Source: Moraxellaceae bacterium (GTDB taxonomy: Bacteria; Pseudomonadota; Gammaproteobacteria; Pseudomonadales; Moraxellaceae). Taken from it: 9,520 nucleotides of DNA. Positions 1-5,193 of this stretch are shown in pieces; the first letter of the stretch is position 1, and every line of letters begins with the position of its first letter. The translations under genes and the position numbers were made by a program. Where the stretch lies: assembly GCA_030146505.1 (NCBI GenBank), contig JASLCO010000128.1, forward strand, positions 1 through 9,520, read 5' to 3'. The notes beneath the pieces are model-generated. The model saw nothing but the letters and a program-made list of their open reading frames with translations, did not search any database and was not told the DNA's origin.

Positions 1-162
1 CGGCGCCACGCTCAGCGCGCGCCAGGCAGCGACATCGGTTGCCAGCGCGGCGGCGGGGGAAGAAAAAGCTTGCAGGAGCAGGTGGGTGCTGGAGGAGGAC
101 TGCTGGACCAGGCGCCACAGGCGCAGCCAGTCCGTCAGCCCGGAGGAGACGGAGGTATTCAT
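1..162 (-). CDS. dprA: DNA processing protein DprA, N-terminal part (runs off the window)
   Basis: DprA loads RecA onto incoming single-stranded DNA during natural transformation. Only 54 codons are visible; the Rossmann-like RecA/ssDNA-binding core lies outside the window. What is seen is the typical DprA N-terminal helical region: a 'DWLRLWRLV' stretch at about residues 11-19, then 'LLLQAFSSPAAAL', matching the family pattern LL..FGSP.AAL, and a 'WRAL' motif. I chose the ATG at 162 because AAGGA lies about 8 nt upstream; in-frame ATGs at 171 and 180 are alternatives. Context supports the call: in Pseudomonas-type genomes dprA follows the LysM gene that here starts at 3520. An integron cassette block now separates the two. 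The usual G-x-G of the first helix-hairpin appears to be replaced by a Gln/Ser-rich stretch (QQSSSS), so identity rests partly on synteny. Confidence 0.72.
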   Translation of the reverse strand, partial: MNTSVSSGLTDWLRLWRLVQQSSSSTHLLLQAFSSPAAALATDVAAWRALSVAP

Positions 163-308
163 GAAAGGCATCCTTGCCATGGGTTGAAAACATCGGCCCG
201 CAAAAGGGCTTTGTGTACTTGACAGCCTTGTCTCTTTATCAGGACTGCCATGCCTGCGAAAGCGGAAATCCCCCTGACAAGAACCAAGACTCAGCCATCA
301 AGAATTCC
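163..308. other. Intergenic region upstream of dprA
   Basis: About 145 bp between the last cassette remnant and dprA. It should contain the dprA promoter, but I see no convincing sigma70 pair reading leftwards; the best minus-strand -10-like string is GATAAA near 240. A short inverted repeat, GCCC-N6-GGGC, lies at about 195-208. No coding sequence is evident. Confidence 0.4.
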
Positions 309-344
309 GCTTATCGTTTGAATCAAGGTGGTGCACGGTTGCGC
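309..344 (-). other. Degenerate attC site of cassette 5
   Basis: Read on the plus strand, 309-328 resembles the R'-L' half of an attC (consensus-like GCCTAACGTTTGAGTTAAGC), with about 15 of 20 bases agreeing. The core is GCTTATC instead of RYYYAAC. The opposite core at 338-344 is GTTGCGC, one mismatch from GTTRRRY. The stop codon of the 323-844 gene lies inside it, as for the other cassettes. Both cores are imperfect, so it is probably immobile. It could be a chance match, but its place at the 3' end of a cassette gene favours a decayed attC. Confidence 0.45.
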
Positions 345-844
345 TCTTTACTATGGCAAGTTTGCTCAAACTGCGCCCTACGGGCTTTCTCCCTCGCCGC
401 AAAGGCATTTGGTTCAACTATATCTTGACTGACCTCATGTACAGACTCAGGAAGTTTGGCGCCACAACCTGACAAACAGGAAAGAACGATAACCCCGGGA
501 ATTTCCTGTGCCTTGCTTGATTCATATGTTGCGCCAGCAAAGGGATAATCCTGGTTGGGAGGGCAATAAAACCGGGCTTTGCCTACAGGATTGGTATACG
601 AGCAAATGCCAAACTGCTCGATGTATTTTCCATCAGAACCAGTGCCACCAGCCGAGAAGACGGAAAAGCCAAGCCTGGATTTGGCGGCTCTCAGCGCAGC
701 TTTGTACGACGCTGACTCAGCACCGCCTGTATCTGATGTCATATGCCAGTGAATACACTGTTTGTAGTCAAAAGACTCCAAATCAAGAGTCGCACAAAGA
801 CCAGTAGAACTATGCAGAGCTACCAGAAAAAAGAGTGAACGCAT
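323..844 (-). CDS. Cassette 5: exported Cys-containing protein of unknown function
   Basis: 173 aa, not recognised. The N-terminus looks like a Sec signal peptide: MRS, a hydrophobic stretch at about residues 4-16, and a likely cleavage after LCA at residue 18. The mature part has six Cys, including a C-x3-C pair (SCLSGC) at about residues 122-126, so disulfides in the periplasm are plausible. The C-terminus is charged and Arg/Lys/Glu-rich. The start is supported by AGGGAG about 5 nt upstream of the ATG. It lies just 3' (on the minus strand) of an attC-like site and its stop lies inside another, the organisation of an integron gene cassette. Base composition is AT-richer than in the flanking housekeeping genes, consistent with transfer. 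Confidence 0.7.
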   Translation of the reverse strand: MRSLFFLVALHSSTGLCATLDLESFDYKQCIHWHMTSDTGGAESASYKAALRAAKSRLGFSVFSAGGTGSDGKYIEQFGICSYTNPVGKARFYCPPNQDYPFAGATYESSKAQEIPGVIVLSCLSGCGAKLPESVHEVSQDIVEPNAFAAREKARRAQFEQTCHSKERNRAPP

Positions 845-850
845 GGGGGC

Positions 851-893
851 TCCCTAATCGTTTGAGGCGTCAGCCTTGAACGAGCTGTTAGGT
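851..893 (-). other. attC site of cassette 4 (partly decayed)
   Basis: 43 bp. On the minus strand the R'' core ACCTAAC (893-887) is perfect and contains the stop codon of the 888-1172 gene. The inner arms (CGTTTGAGG at about 859-867 and CCTTGAACG at about 874-882) pair with a short loop. The far R' core reads ATTAGGG in place of GTTRRRY, losing the conserved crossover G, so integrase cleavage there should be impaired. This is one of the shorter sites. Confidence 0.68.
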
Positions 894-1172
894 GGCACTC
901 TTTCTCCGATTTGACAGCCGAGCTGCTATGCCAGAAGAAAGGCCGATTACCAGCCAGAGCAAGAAAATGGCCAATGCCAAGTAAACGGCCATACCCACAT
1001 AGAACGCCAGAGGGCTCTCGGCGAGTGTAACCACTCTTGAGGCAACTCTGCCGTGCATGACAACCGAACCCTCGCTGAAACCTTGCCACAGGTGAACTGA
1101 AACAAAAGCGAGCCCAGCCGCAATGAAGGCAACCATGAATAGGGCAGAGAGAAGAACTCTAACTTTCGCCAT
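888..1172 (-). CDS. Cassette 4: small two-TM membrane protein of unknown function
   Basis: 94 aa, not recognised. There are two predicted membrane segments, about residues 5-27 (Leu/Ala/Phe-rich) and about 57-80 (LAFYVGMAVYLALAIFLLWL region), with a polar loop between and a basic tail ending NRRKSAT. The positive-inside rule suggests both ends are cytoplasmic. The ATG lies 13 nt after the cassette core GTTAGGC (1192-1186) and the TAA stop sits in the R'' core of the following attC, the tight fit typical of integron cassettes. AAGGA lies only 2-3 nt before the ATG, closer than ideal. Overlapping frames in this stretch are less cassette-like. Confidence 0.72.
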   Translation of the reverse strand: MAKVRVLLSALFMVAFIAAGLAFVSVHLWQGFSEGSVVMHGRVASRVVTLAESPLAFYVGMAVYLALAIFLLWLVIGLSSGIAARLSNRRKSAT

Positions 1173-1185
1173 TTCCTTATCAGCC

Positions 1186-1242
1186 GCCTAACGTTGGAGT
1201 TCAGCCGCCCCGGCACGGGGTCGGCTAGGCCGATTGTTAGGT
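1186..1242 (-). other. attC site of cassette 3 (best-preserved attC)
   Basis: 57 bp. The plus strand begins GCCTAAC (1186-1192) and ends GTTAGGT (1236-1242), both perfect matches to RYYYAAC/GTTRRRY. Inside are the arms GTTGGAGTT and CCGATT and a central imperfect GCCG...CGGC stem. On the minus strand it reads as a canonical attC, with GGCTGAACTCCAACGTTAGGC-like L'-R' sequence at the cassette junction. This orientation places all cassettes reading on the minus strand. Confidence 0.88.
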
Positions 1243-1524
1243 TTCCGGTGGGGCGGAGCGCTGACTTTTGCGCTCTGATGCCGTTTTATGACTTTGGATT
1301 GTGAAAACTTCAATGGCATACCCAAAGACCCCAAACAAACCAAGAATGCCAAAGTATTTCGGATAATTAACGAGTTTTGCAAATAAAATCGCACCATAAA
1401 CACAGGTTACAGTGCCAATGATGGCGCCGACTACGCGATAAGCTTCGTCACTAACTTAACTCGAAACGTAGAGGCGTACCGCTTCTCCAGCTATGACCAA
1501 GATGTGCGCATGGATCTTTTGCAT
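1237..1524 (-). pseudogene. Cassette 3: small membrane protein gene broken by an in-frame TAA
   Basis: The reading frame runs from ATG 1524, just after the core ACCTAAC (1538-1532), to a TAA inside the next attC. That is exactly where a cassette gene should start and stop: 96 codons including the final stop. Codon 23 is TAA (1458-1456). Upstream codes for MQKIHAHILVIAGEAVRLYV..; downstream codes for SDEAYRVVGAIIG.. with two clear membrane segments (VVGAIIGTVTCVYGAILFA and YFGILGLFGVFGYAIEVF) and a polar tail ending SAPPET. No ATG, GTG or TTG start lies in frame soon after the stop. I read it as a nonsense-inactivated gene. A sequencing error or translation from a rare start would be alternatives. 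Function not recognised. Confidence 0.6.
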
Positions 1525-1531
1525 TATTGAA

Positions 1532-1553
1532 ACCTAACGTTGGAGTTAAGACG
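1532..1553 (-). other. Half attC (R'-L' only) of cassette 2
   Basis: These 22 bp match the first 22 bp of the intact attC at 1186 in 19 positions, including a perfect RYYYAAC core (ACCTAAC, 1532-1538). The partner half expected about 35-40 bp further right is absent; the sequence there is coding. Either the left part of the site was lost by deletion or it has diverged beyond recognition. Confidence 0.7.
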
Positions 1554-1863
1554 CAGATAGTAACTTTGTTATTACTATCAAAATGACTTGGCCTATATAA
1601 AAAGCGGCACCTATGGATAAAAACCTGAAGAGTCGAAAGACCGAGTGGCCTGGCTTGCCTTGTGATGATGCAATGGCGCCAAGAATAGTTGCTGGGAGGC
1701 CAGCCAGAACAGCTAATGCAGTTAGATTTTGAGACTCTTTGGTGTCTCCGACCCCAAAACTCTCAGCACGGCCTGCCAGATGAGAGAGAGCCAGAGATAT
1801 TAAAAGAAAAACAATAGCTGATGCTAAAAGCTTTTTCCTCCTCAGGCTTTCTTGAGATTCCAT
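1546..1863 (-). CDS. Cassette 2: three-TM membrane protein of unknown function
   Basis: 105 aa, not recognised. Three likely membrane segments: about residues 12-30 (LLASAIVFLLISLALSHLA), 46-66 (LTALAVLAGLPATILGAIA) and 82-102 (LSIGAAFYIGQVILIVITKL). Charged loops lie between them; the second contains GKPGHSVFRLFR. The N-terminus MESQESLRRKK is polar and basic. The ATG lies 9 nt after the attC core GTTAGAG (1879-1873). The stop codon is supplied by the L' box of the half attC, so the present C-terminus may be truncated or fused. Composition is strongly AT-rich compared with the neighbouring def-fmt operon, pointing to a foreign origin. Confidence 0.7.
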   Translation of the reverse strand: MESQESLRRKKLLASAIVFLLISLALSHLAGRAESFGVGDTKESQNLTALAVLAGLPATILGAIASSQGKPGHSVFRLFRFLSIGAAFYIGQVILIVITKLLSAS

Positions 1864-1872
1864 TCTAATGAG

Positions 1873-1932
1873 CTCTAACGTTAGAGTTAAGGCCTAGCCG
1901 GTACAGTGTCGGCCTTGAGCGATTTTTTAGAG
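1873..1932 (-). other. attC site of cassette 1
   Basis: 60 bp. On the minus strand the R'' core is CTCTAAA (1932-1926, imperfect) and the R' core GTTAGAG (1879-1873). The inner arms GGCCTTGAGCG (1911-1921) and its partner around 1880-1894 pair imperfectly across a GGTACAGTG-containing loop. The TAA stop of the upstream gene lies in the R'' core. The plus strand also shows a perfect palindrome, CTCTAACGTTAGAG (1873-1886), unusual at an R' end. Confidence 0.75.
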
Positions 1933-2292
1933 ATCACTCTTTACCGCCCCATTCGGGTGAATGATTTCAGTTTCGCTGTATTTCTTAGGAGGATTTTGCA
2001 CACTTTTTCTACCTGCGGAATATGCCCACCAAATTATCGCTGAAAGAATAATTACTCCATTTACTGGCTCAAAAGCTGGGTACTTATGGGCCAGGGGAAA
2101 GAAGGTTAGGTTCATAAATATGATAAAGCCGATGAACCAGAAGATGGCCTTGCTGCTCGGCTGCGGGCATTTTTTAAGATAGCTCTTACAGGAGGGACAG
2201 ATAAAGCTGACCTCTTTGACTCTCCAATTTTCACAGAACGCCTCATGATCTGAGAAATCATGAGAGCAACTCGCGCATCTCCACTTAGTCAT
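1927..2292 (-). CDS. Cassette 1: zinc-ribbon protein with two TM segments, unknown function
   Basis: 121 aa. The N-terminal part carries two C-x2-C pairs, CASC (residues 6-9) and CPSC (about 34-37), spaced as in a zinc ribbon. A further lone Cys lies at about 21 (FCENW) and another in KKCPQP. Two membrane segments follow, about residues 50-69 (AIFWFIGFIIFMNLTFFPL) and about 79-95 (VNGVIILSAIIWWAYSA), then a polar tail with ETEIIHPNG. The ribbon is probably cytoplasmic. I chose ATG 2292 rather than the longer frame extending to 2481: it begins the conserved-looking ribbon and lies 6 nt after the core GTTAGAG, whereas the extension reads back through the tsaP terminator. Function not recognised; zinc binding is inferred from spacing only. 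Confidence 0.75.
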   Translation of the reverse strand: MTKWRCASCSHDFSDHEAFCENWRVKEVSFICPSCKSYLKKCPQPSSKAIFWFIGFIIFMNLTFFPLAHKYPAFEPVNGVIILSAIIWWAYSAGRKSVQNPPKKYSETEIIHPNGAVKSDL

Positions 2293-2298
2293 GGCGAT

Positions 2299-2340
2299 CT
2301 CTAACAAGTAAATACCGATTACGTTTAGGAATTTAAGCAC
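2299..2340 (-). other. Left boundary of the cassette array (attI-like or secondary insertion site)
   Basis: On the minus strand the core GTTAGAG (2305-2299) is identical to the R' core at the far end of cassette 1 (1879-1873), as expected if cassette 1 was inserted by recombination at this core. Upstream, CCTAAAC (about 2331) could be part of an attI-like arm, but there is no clear palindrome and no integrase gene. It could be an attI remnant or a secondary site used by an integrase encoded elsewhere. Confidence 0.5.
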
Positions 2341-2347
2341 ATCAACC

Positions 2348-2387
2348 AAAAAAAACGGGCGGCCTGCATCATGGCAGGCCGCCCGTT
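2348..2387 (-). terminator. Intrinsic terminator of tsaP
   Basis: A perfect 14-bp inverted repeat (arms at 2354-2367 and 2374-2387, GC-rich, 6-nt loop ATCATG) is followed on the minus strand by eight T residues (A-run 2348-2355 on plus). It starts about 20 bp after the tsaP stop and should insulate the cassettes from tsaP transcription. Confidence 0.92.
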
Positions 2388-2407
2388 GTCTGGAACACCG
2401 CCCGCGC

Positions 2408-3520
2408 TCAGTCGCCGCTGATGGGGGCACGCACCTCGTCGCCGTACTTGATGGCGGTGCTGGAGCGCAGGATGAGGGCATAGCTCACGCGCGAGAAGGT
2501 GCGGAAGACCATGGCCAGGCCGGCACGCTCCGCCGGCATGCGGATTTTCTCGTGCGTGGACTGGTCGGTAACGATCTCGCCCTTGCGGTAAAGCGCAAAG
2601 GTATGACCGGGCTTCACGCCGTCGACTTCGCCACGGCTGATCACGATCACGCTGTACTGGGCCGCCGAGGCAATGCTGCCGAACACGCGCACGATGTGGC
2701 CGGGCTTCACGCCATCCGGGTTGGACGGATTGAAGACGGAGGAAATGCGTTCGACCTCGTTGGGCAGGAGCTTGTCGCCGGCGCGGATTTCCTGGGTGGT
2801 GCGCTTGATTTCCAGCGTGCCGACTTCCGGCTCCAGGGCAATCAGGTTGCCGAAGCCGATGTCCTCGGCCTCGTAGCCCAGCACTTCGTTGCTTACCGGG
2901 TCCACATAACGCTGGCCGGCGCGATAGACGCCATAGGAGGCATCAGGCACCAGCAACTGGTTCTTGTTGCGGACATAGATGTGGTCGCCAGCACCGGACA
3001 CCACATGATTGTCCGCACCGGCAATCACATAAGGCGCCTTGTCCAGTTCTTCATTGCCAACCACGCGCGAGCCGTTGATGAAGCGCTGGATTTCCTTGAG
3101 CGGAATGGCCGGAATGGCGAGGCTGAGCGGCAGTTCGCGGACCTTGGGCTTGAGCTTCACGGTGCCGTCCGGCAACTGCACGCTGGTCGGCAGGCCGCCA
3201 CCCGCGGCGATACGGCTGGTGATTTCGGTGCAGCCGCCGCCCTGGTCCACGGCCAGCACGGCGCGGCCTTCGATGCGGCAGAGCAGCAGCACGTCGCCGG
3301 GATAAATCAGGTGGGGGTTGTAGACCTGCTTGTTGGACTCCCAGATCTGGGGCCAGCGCCAGGGGTCGTTCAGGTAGCGGCCGGCAATGCCCCAGAGGGT
3401 GTCGCCAGCCACCACGGTATAGCGTTCGGGGGCGGAATCCTTGACCTTCAGCGGCTCTTCGGCCTGAACCACGCCTGCCAGCAGGCAGGCACTCACGATT
3501 CCCAGGAGACGTTTTTTCAT
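2408..3520 (-). CDS. tsaP: LysM-domain exported protein, TsaP-like (type IV pilus secretin-associated)
   Basis: 370 aa. It has a signal peptide (MKKRLLGIVSACLLAGVVQA, cleavage near residue 20) and then a LysM peptidoglycan-binding domain at about residues 34-81: Y-T-V-V-A-G-D-T-L-W-G-I-A, a W-rich insert, and N-P-H-L-I-Y-P-G-D. The long C-terminal part (about 90-370) fits the FlgT-like region of the TsaP family, which anchors the type IV pilus secretin PilQ to the cell wall. I chose ATG 3520 because it starts the signal peptide and has AAGGGA about 8 nt upstream; the frame stays open to 3619 but codes for non-signal sequence. It lies divergent from def, as for PA0020/def in Pseudomonas aeruginosa. 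Two Cys flank the GRAVLAVDQGGG segment after the LysM. The family call is strong; a role in pilus assembly is inferred from homologues. Confidence 0.88.
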   Translation of the reverse strand: MKKRLLGIVSACLLAGVVQAEEPLKVKDSAPERYTVVAGDTLWGIAGRYLNDPWRWPQIWESNKQVYNPHLIYPGDVLLLCRIEGRAVLAVDQGGGCTEITSRIAAGGGLPTSVQLPDGTVKLKPKVRELPLSLAIPAIPLKEIQRFINGSRVVGNEELDKAPYVIAGADNHVVSGAGDHIYVRNKNQLLVPDASYGVYRAGQRYVDPVSNEVLGYEAEDIGFGNLIALEPEVGTLEIKRTTQEIRAGDKLLPNEVERISSVFNPSNPDGVKPGHIVRVFGSIASAAQYSVIVISRGEVDGVKPGHTFALYRKGEIVTDQSTHEKIRMPAERAGLAMVFRTFSRVSYALILRSSTAIKYGDEVRAPISGD

Positions 3521-3595
3521 TATGGTTTCCCTTATGGCACTGCCATGGCTGTGCTGCCGGCACGGCCTTGCGGTCGCTTTTTCGGCATGCGGCCT

Positions 3596-3601
3596 TATAA
3601 T
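3596..3601 (+). promoter_or_regulatory. Candidate -10 box (TATAAT) in the tsaP-def intergenic region
   Basis: A perfect TATAAT is the only consensus -10 in the 200-bp divergent region. At 16-18 bp spacing no good -35 is present; TTGCGG at 3568 is 22 bp away. It would give a long def leader of about 115 nt. On the minus strand the same string reads TATAAG and could instead serve tsaP. Direction is uncertain. Confidence 0.3.
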
Positions 3602-3673
3602 GGGCCGAAGCAGCGTCATCCGCTGTGACGCAATCTGCAGACTTTTACAGTAACTTCATCACCTTAGCAAGCA

Positions 3674-3696
3674 TACTTGGGAGACTACTCCAAGTA
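3674..3696. promoter_or_regulatory. Inverted repeat upstream of def
   Basis: TACTTGG-N9-CCAAGTA gives perfect 7-bp arms ending 25 bp before the def start. It could be an operator or a hairpin in the def leader. No T-run follows, so it is not a terminator. Confidence 0.45.
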
Positions 3697-3721
3697 GCGC
3701 GACCCTCCCGAACGGTCAAAA

Positions 3722-4225
3722 ATGATTCTGCCCATCCTGGAATTTCCCGATCCCCGCCTGCGTACCAAGGCCAAGCCCGTGGCGGTGGTCGACGACAGCA
3801 TCCGCCGCCTGGCCGACGACATGCTGGAGACCATGTACGAAGCCCCCGGCATCGGTCTCGCCGCCACCCAGGTGGACCAGCACATCCAGCTCATCGTCAT
3901 GGACCTGTCGGAAGAGAAGAACGAGCCGCGCGTCTTCATCAACCCGGTGGTAACGCCGCTGGTGGACGAAAAAGCCCCCTATGACGAAGGCTGCCTGTCC
4001 GTGCCCGGCTTCTACGAAACCGTGGAACGCCCGGCCAAGGTCCGCATCAATGCCCTGGACCGCGACGGCAAACCCTTCGAGATCGAGACCGACGGACTGC
4101 TGGCCGTGTGCATACAGCACGAGATGGACCATCTCAACGGCAAGCTCTTCGTGGACTACCTGTCCTCGCTCAAGCGCGAGCGCATCAAGAAAAAGCTGGA
4201 AAAGCTGCACAAGCAGCAGGCCTGA
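3722..4225 (+). CDS. def: Peptide deformylase
   Basis: 167 aa, full length for type 1B deformylases (E. coli 169). It removes the formyl group from the N-terminal Met of nascent proteins at the ribosome. All three family motifs are present: GIGLAATQ (residues 43-50), EGCLS (89-93) and HEMDH (133-137). The metal ligands are thus Cys91, His133 and His137, the catalytic Glu is Glu134 and the oxyanion-stabilising residue is Gln50. The N-terminus MILPILEFPDPRLR is standard, which fixes the ATG, although no strong Shine-Dalgarno precedes it (CGGTC only). It is the first gene of the def-fmt-rsmB operon, with an 11-nt gap to fmt. Confidence 0.98.
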   Translation: MILPILEFPDPRLRTKAKPVAVVDDSIRRLADDMLETMYEAPGIGLAATQVDQHIQLIVMDLSEEKNEPRVFINPVVTPLVDEKAPYDEGCLSVPGFYETVERPAKVRINALDRDGKPFEIETDGLLAVCIQHEMDHLNGKLFVDYLSSLKRERIKKKLEKLHKQQA

Positions 4226-4236
4226 GCACCGCCATC

Positions 4237-5193
4237 GTGGACACCCCCTTGCGCATCGTCTTTGCCGGCACGCCGGAATTCGCCGCCGAAAGCCTGAAAG
4301 CCCTGCTGCAGCAGGGCGAACATGACGTGATTGCCGTCTATACCCAGCCCGACCGTCCCGCCGGCCGTGGCCGCGAACTGAAAGCCAGCCCGGTCAAGGA
4401 ACTGGCCTTGAGCCGCAAGATTCCTGTCCACCAGCCGTCAAGCCTGCGCACGCCCGAAGCCCAGGCCGACCTCGCTGAACTTCGTCCCGACCTCATGATC
4501 GTGGCGGCCTACGGCCTGCTCCTGCCCAAGGCTGTGCTGGACATCCCTCGCCTTGGCTGCCTCAACGTCCACGCTTCGCTGCTGCCGCGCTGGCGTGGCG
4601 CCGCACCCATACAGCGCGCCATCCTCGCCGGTGACCGCGAGACCGGCATCACCATCATGCAGATGGATGAAGGCCTGGACACCGGTGCCATGCGCTATAT
4701 GGAGCGCTGCCCGATCTCCACCAGCGACACCGGCGAAAGCCTGCACGACCGCCTGGCCCTGCTGGGCGGCGAAGCCCTGGTGGCCGCCCTCGACCTGCTG
4801 GTGAAAGACGAGCTGCCCAGCGCCGCCCAGAATGACGCCGACAGCACCTACGCCCGCAAGCTGTCCAAGGAAGAAGCCCGGCTGGACTGGAGCCTGCCCG
4901 CCGATGAATTGTGCCGTGCCGTGCACGCCTACAACCCGGTACCCGTGGCCTGCACCACGCTGGCCGGGCAGGTGGTGCGCGTCTGGCAGGCCAGTGTGGT
5001 GGATGAAAAAACCACGGCACCGGCCGGTATGATCATCGCCGCTGACCGCGACGGCCTGCGCGTGGCGGCAGGAGGAGGCAGCGTGCTGCAGATCGAAACC
5101 CTGCAACTGCCCGGCGGCAAGGCGCTGTCCGTGCTGCAACTCCTGAATGCCCGTCGCGAGCAGCTGGCGCCCGGCCAAGTGTTAGGCGCATGA
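4237..5193 (+). CDS. fmt: Methionyl-tRNA formyltransferase
   Basis: 318 aa with a GTG start. It transfers the formyl group of 10-formyl-THF to Met-tRNAfMet, the substrate later deformylated by Def. The N-terminal formyltransferase domain starts LRIVFAGTPEFAA (residues 5-17); the tRNA-recognition loop region includes DRPAGRGRELKASPVK (39-54). The catalytic triad Asn110, His112 and Asp148 sits in NVHASLLPRWRGAAP and MDEGLDTG, equivalent to E. coli N106/H108/D144. The C-terminal OB-like domain begins at about residue 210. No ATG lies near the conserved N-terminus, so GTG 4237 (MDTPLRIV) is the best start; TTG 4249 is the alternative. The frame extends upstream into def but that part is not Fmt-like. 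It overlaps rsmB by 4 nt (ATGA), indicating translational coupling. Confidence 0.96.
   Translation: MDTPLRIVFAGTPEFAAESLKALLQQGEHDVIAVYTQPDRPAGRGRELKASPVKELALSRKIPVHQPSSLRTPEAQADLAELRPDLMIVAAYGLLLPKAVLDIPRLGCLNVHASLLPRWRGAAPIQRAILAGDRETGITIMQMDEGLDTGAMRYMERCPISTSDTGESLHDRLALLGGEALVAALDLLVKDELPSAAQNDADSTYARKLSKEEARLDWSLPADELCRAVHAYNPVPVACTTLAGQVVRVWQASVVDEKTTAPAGMIIAADRDGLRVAAGGGSVLQIETLQLPGGKALSVLQLLNARREQLAPGQVLGA

Noticed and set aside
218..246. TTGACA at 218 as a plus-strand promoter
   Set aside because: No -10 box at 16-18 bp spacing and no plus-strand gene follows.
174..428. Plus-strand 84-codon frame
   Set aside because: Overlaps the cassette 5 gene end and the dprA leader; no ribosome binding site and no protein-like features.
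508..807. Plus-strand 99-codon frame
   Set aside because: Antisense to the cassette 5 gene, which has a signal peptide, ribosome binding site and cassette boundaries.
1188..1403. Minus-strand 71-codon frame starting MFMVRFYL
   Set aside because: Reads completely through the attC and ends in its far core. The overlapping frame 1237-1524 fits cassette start and stop positions and has better membrane segments.
2552..3628. Long plus-strand frame of 358 codons
   Set aside because: It is the complement of tsaP, whose LysM domain and signal peptide are clear; its Gly/Ala/His/Val-rich composition is typical of antisense to a GC-rich gene.
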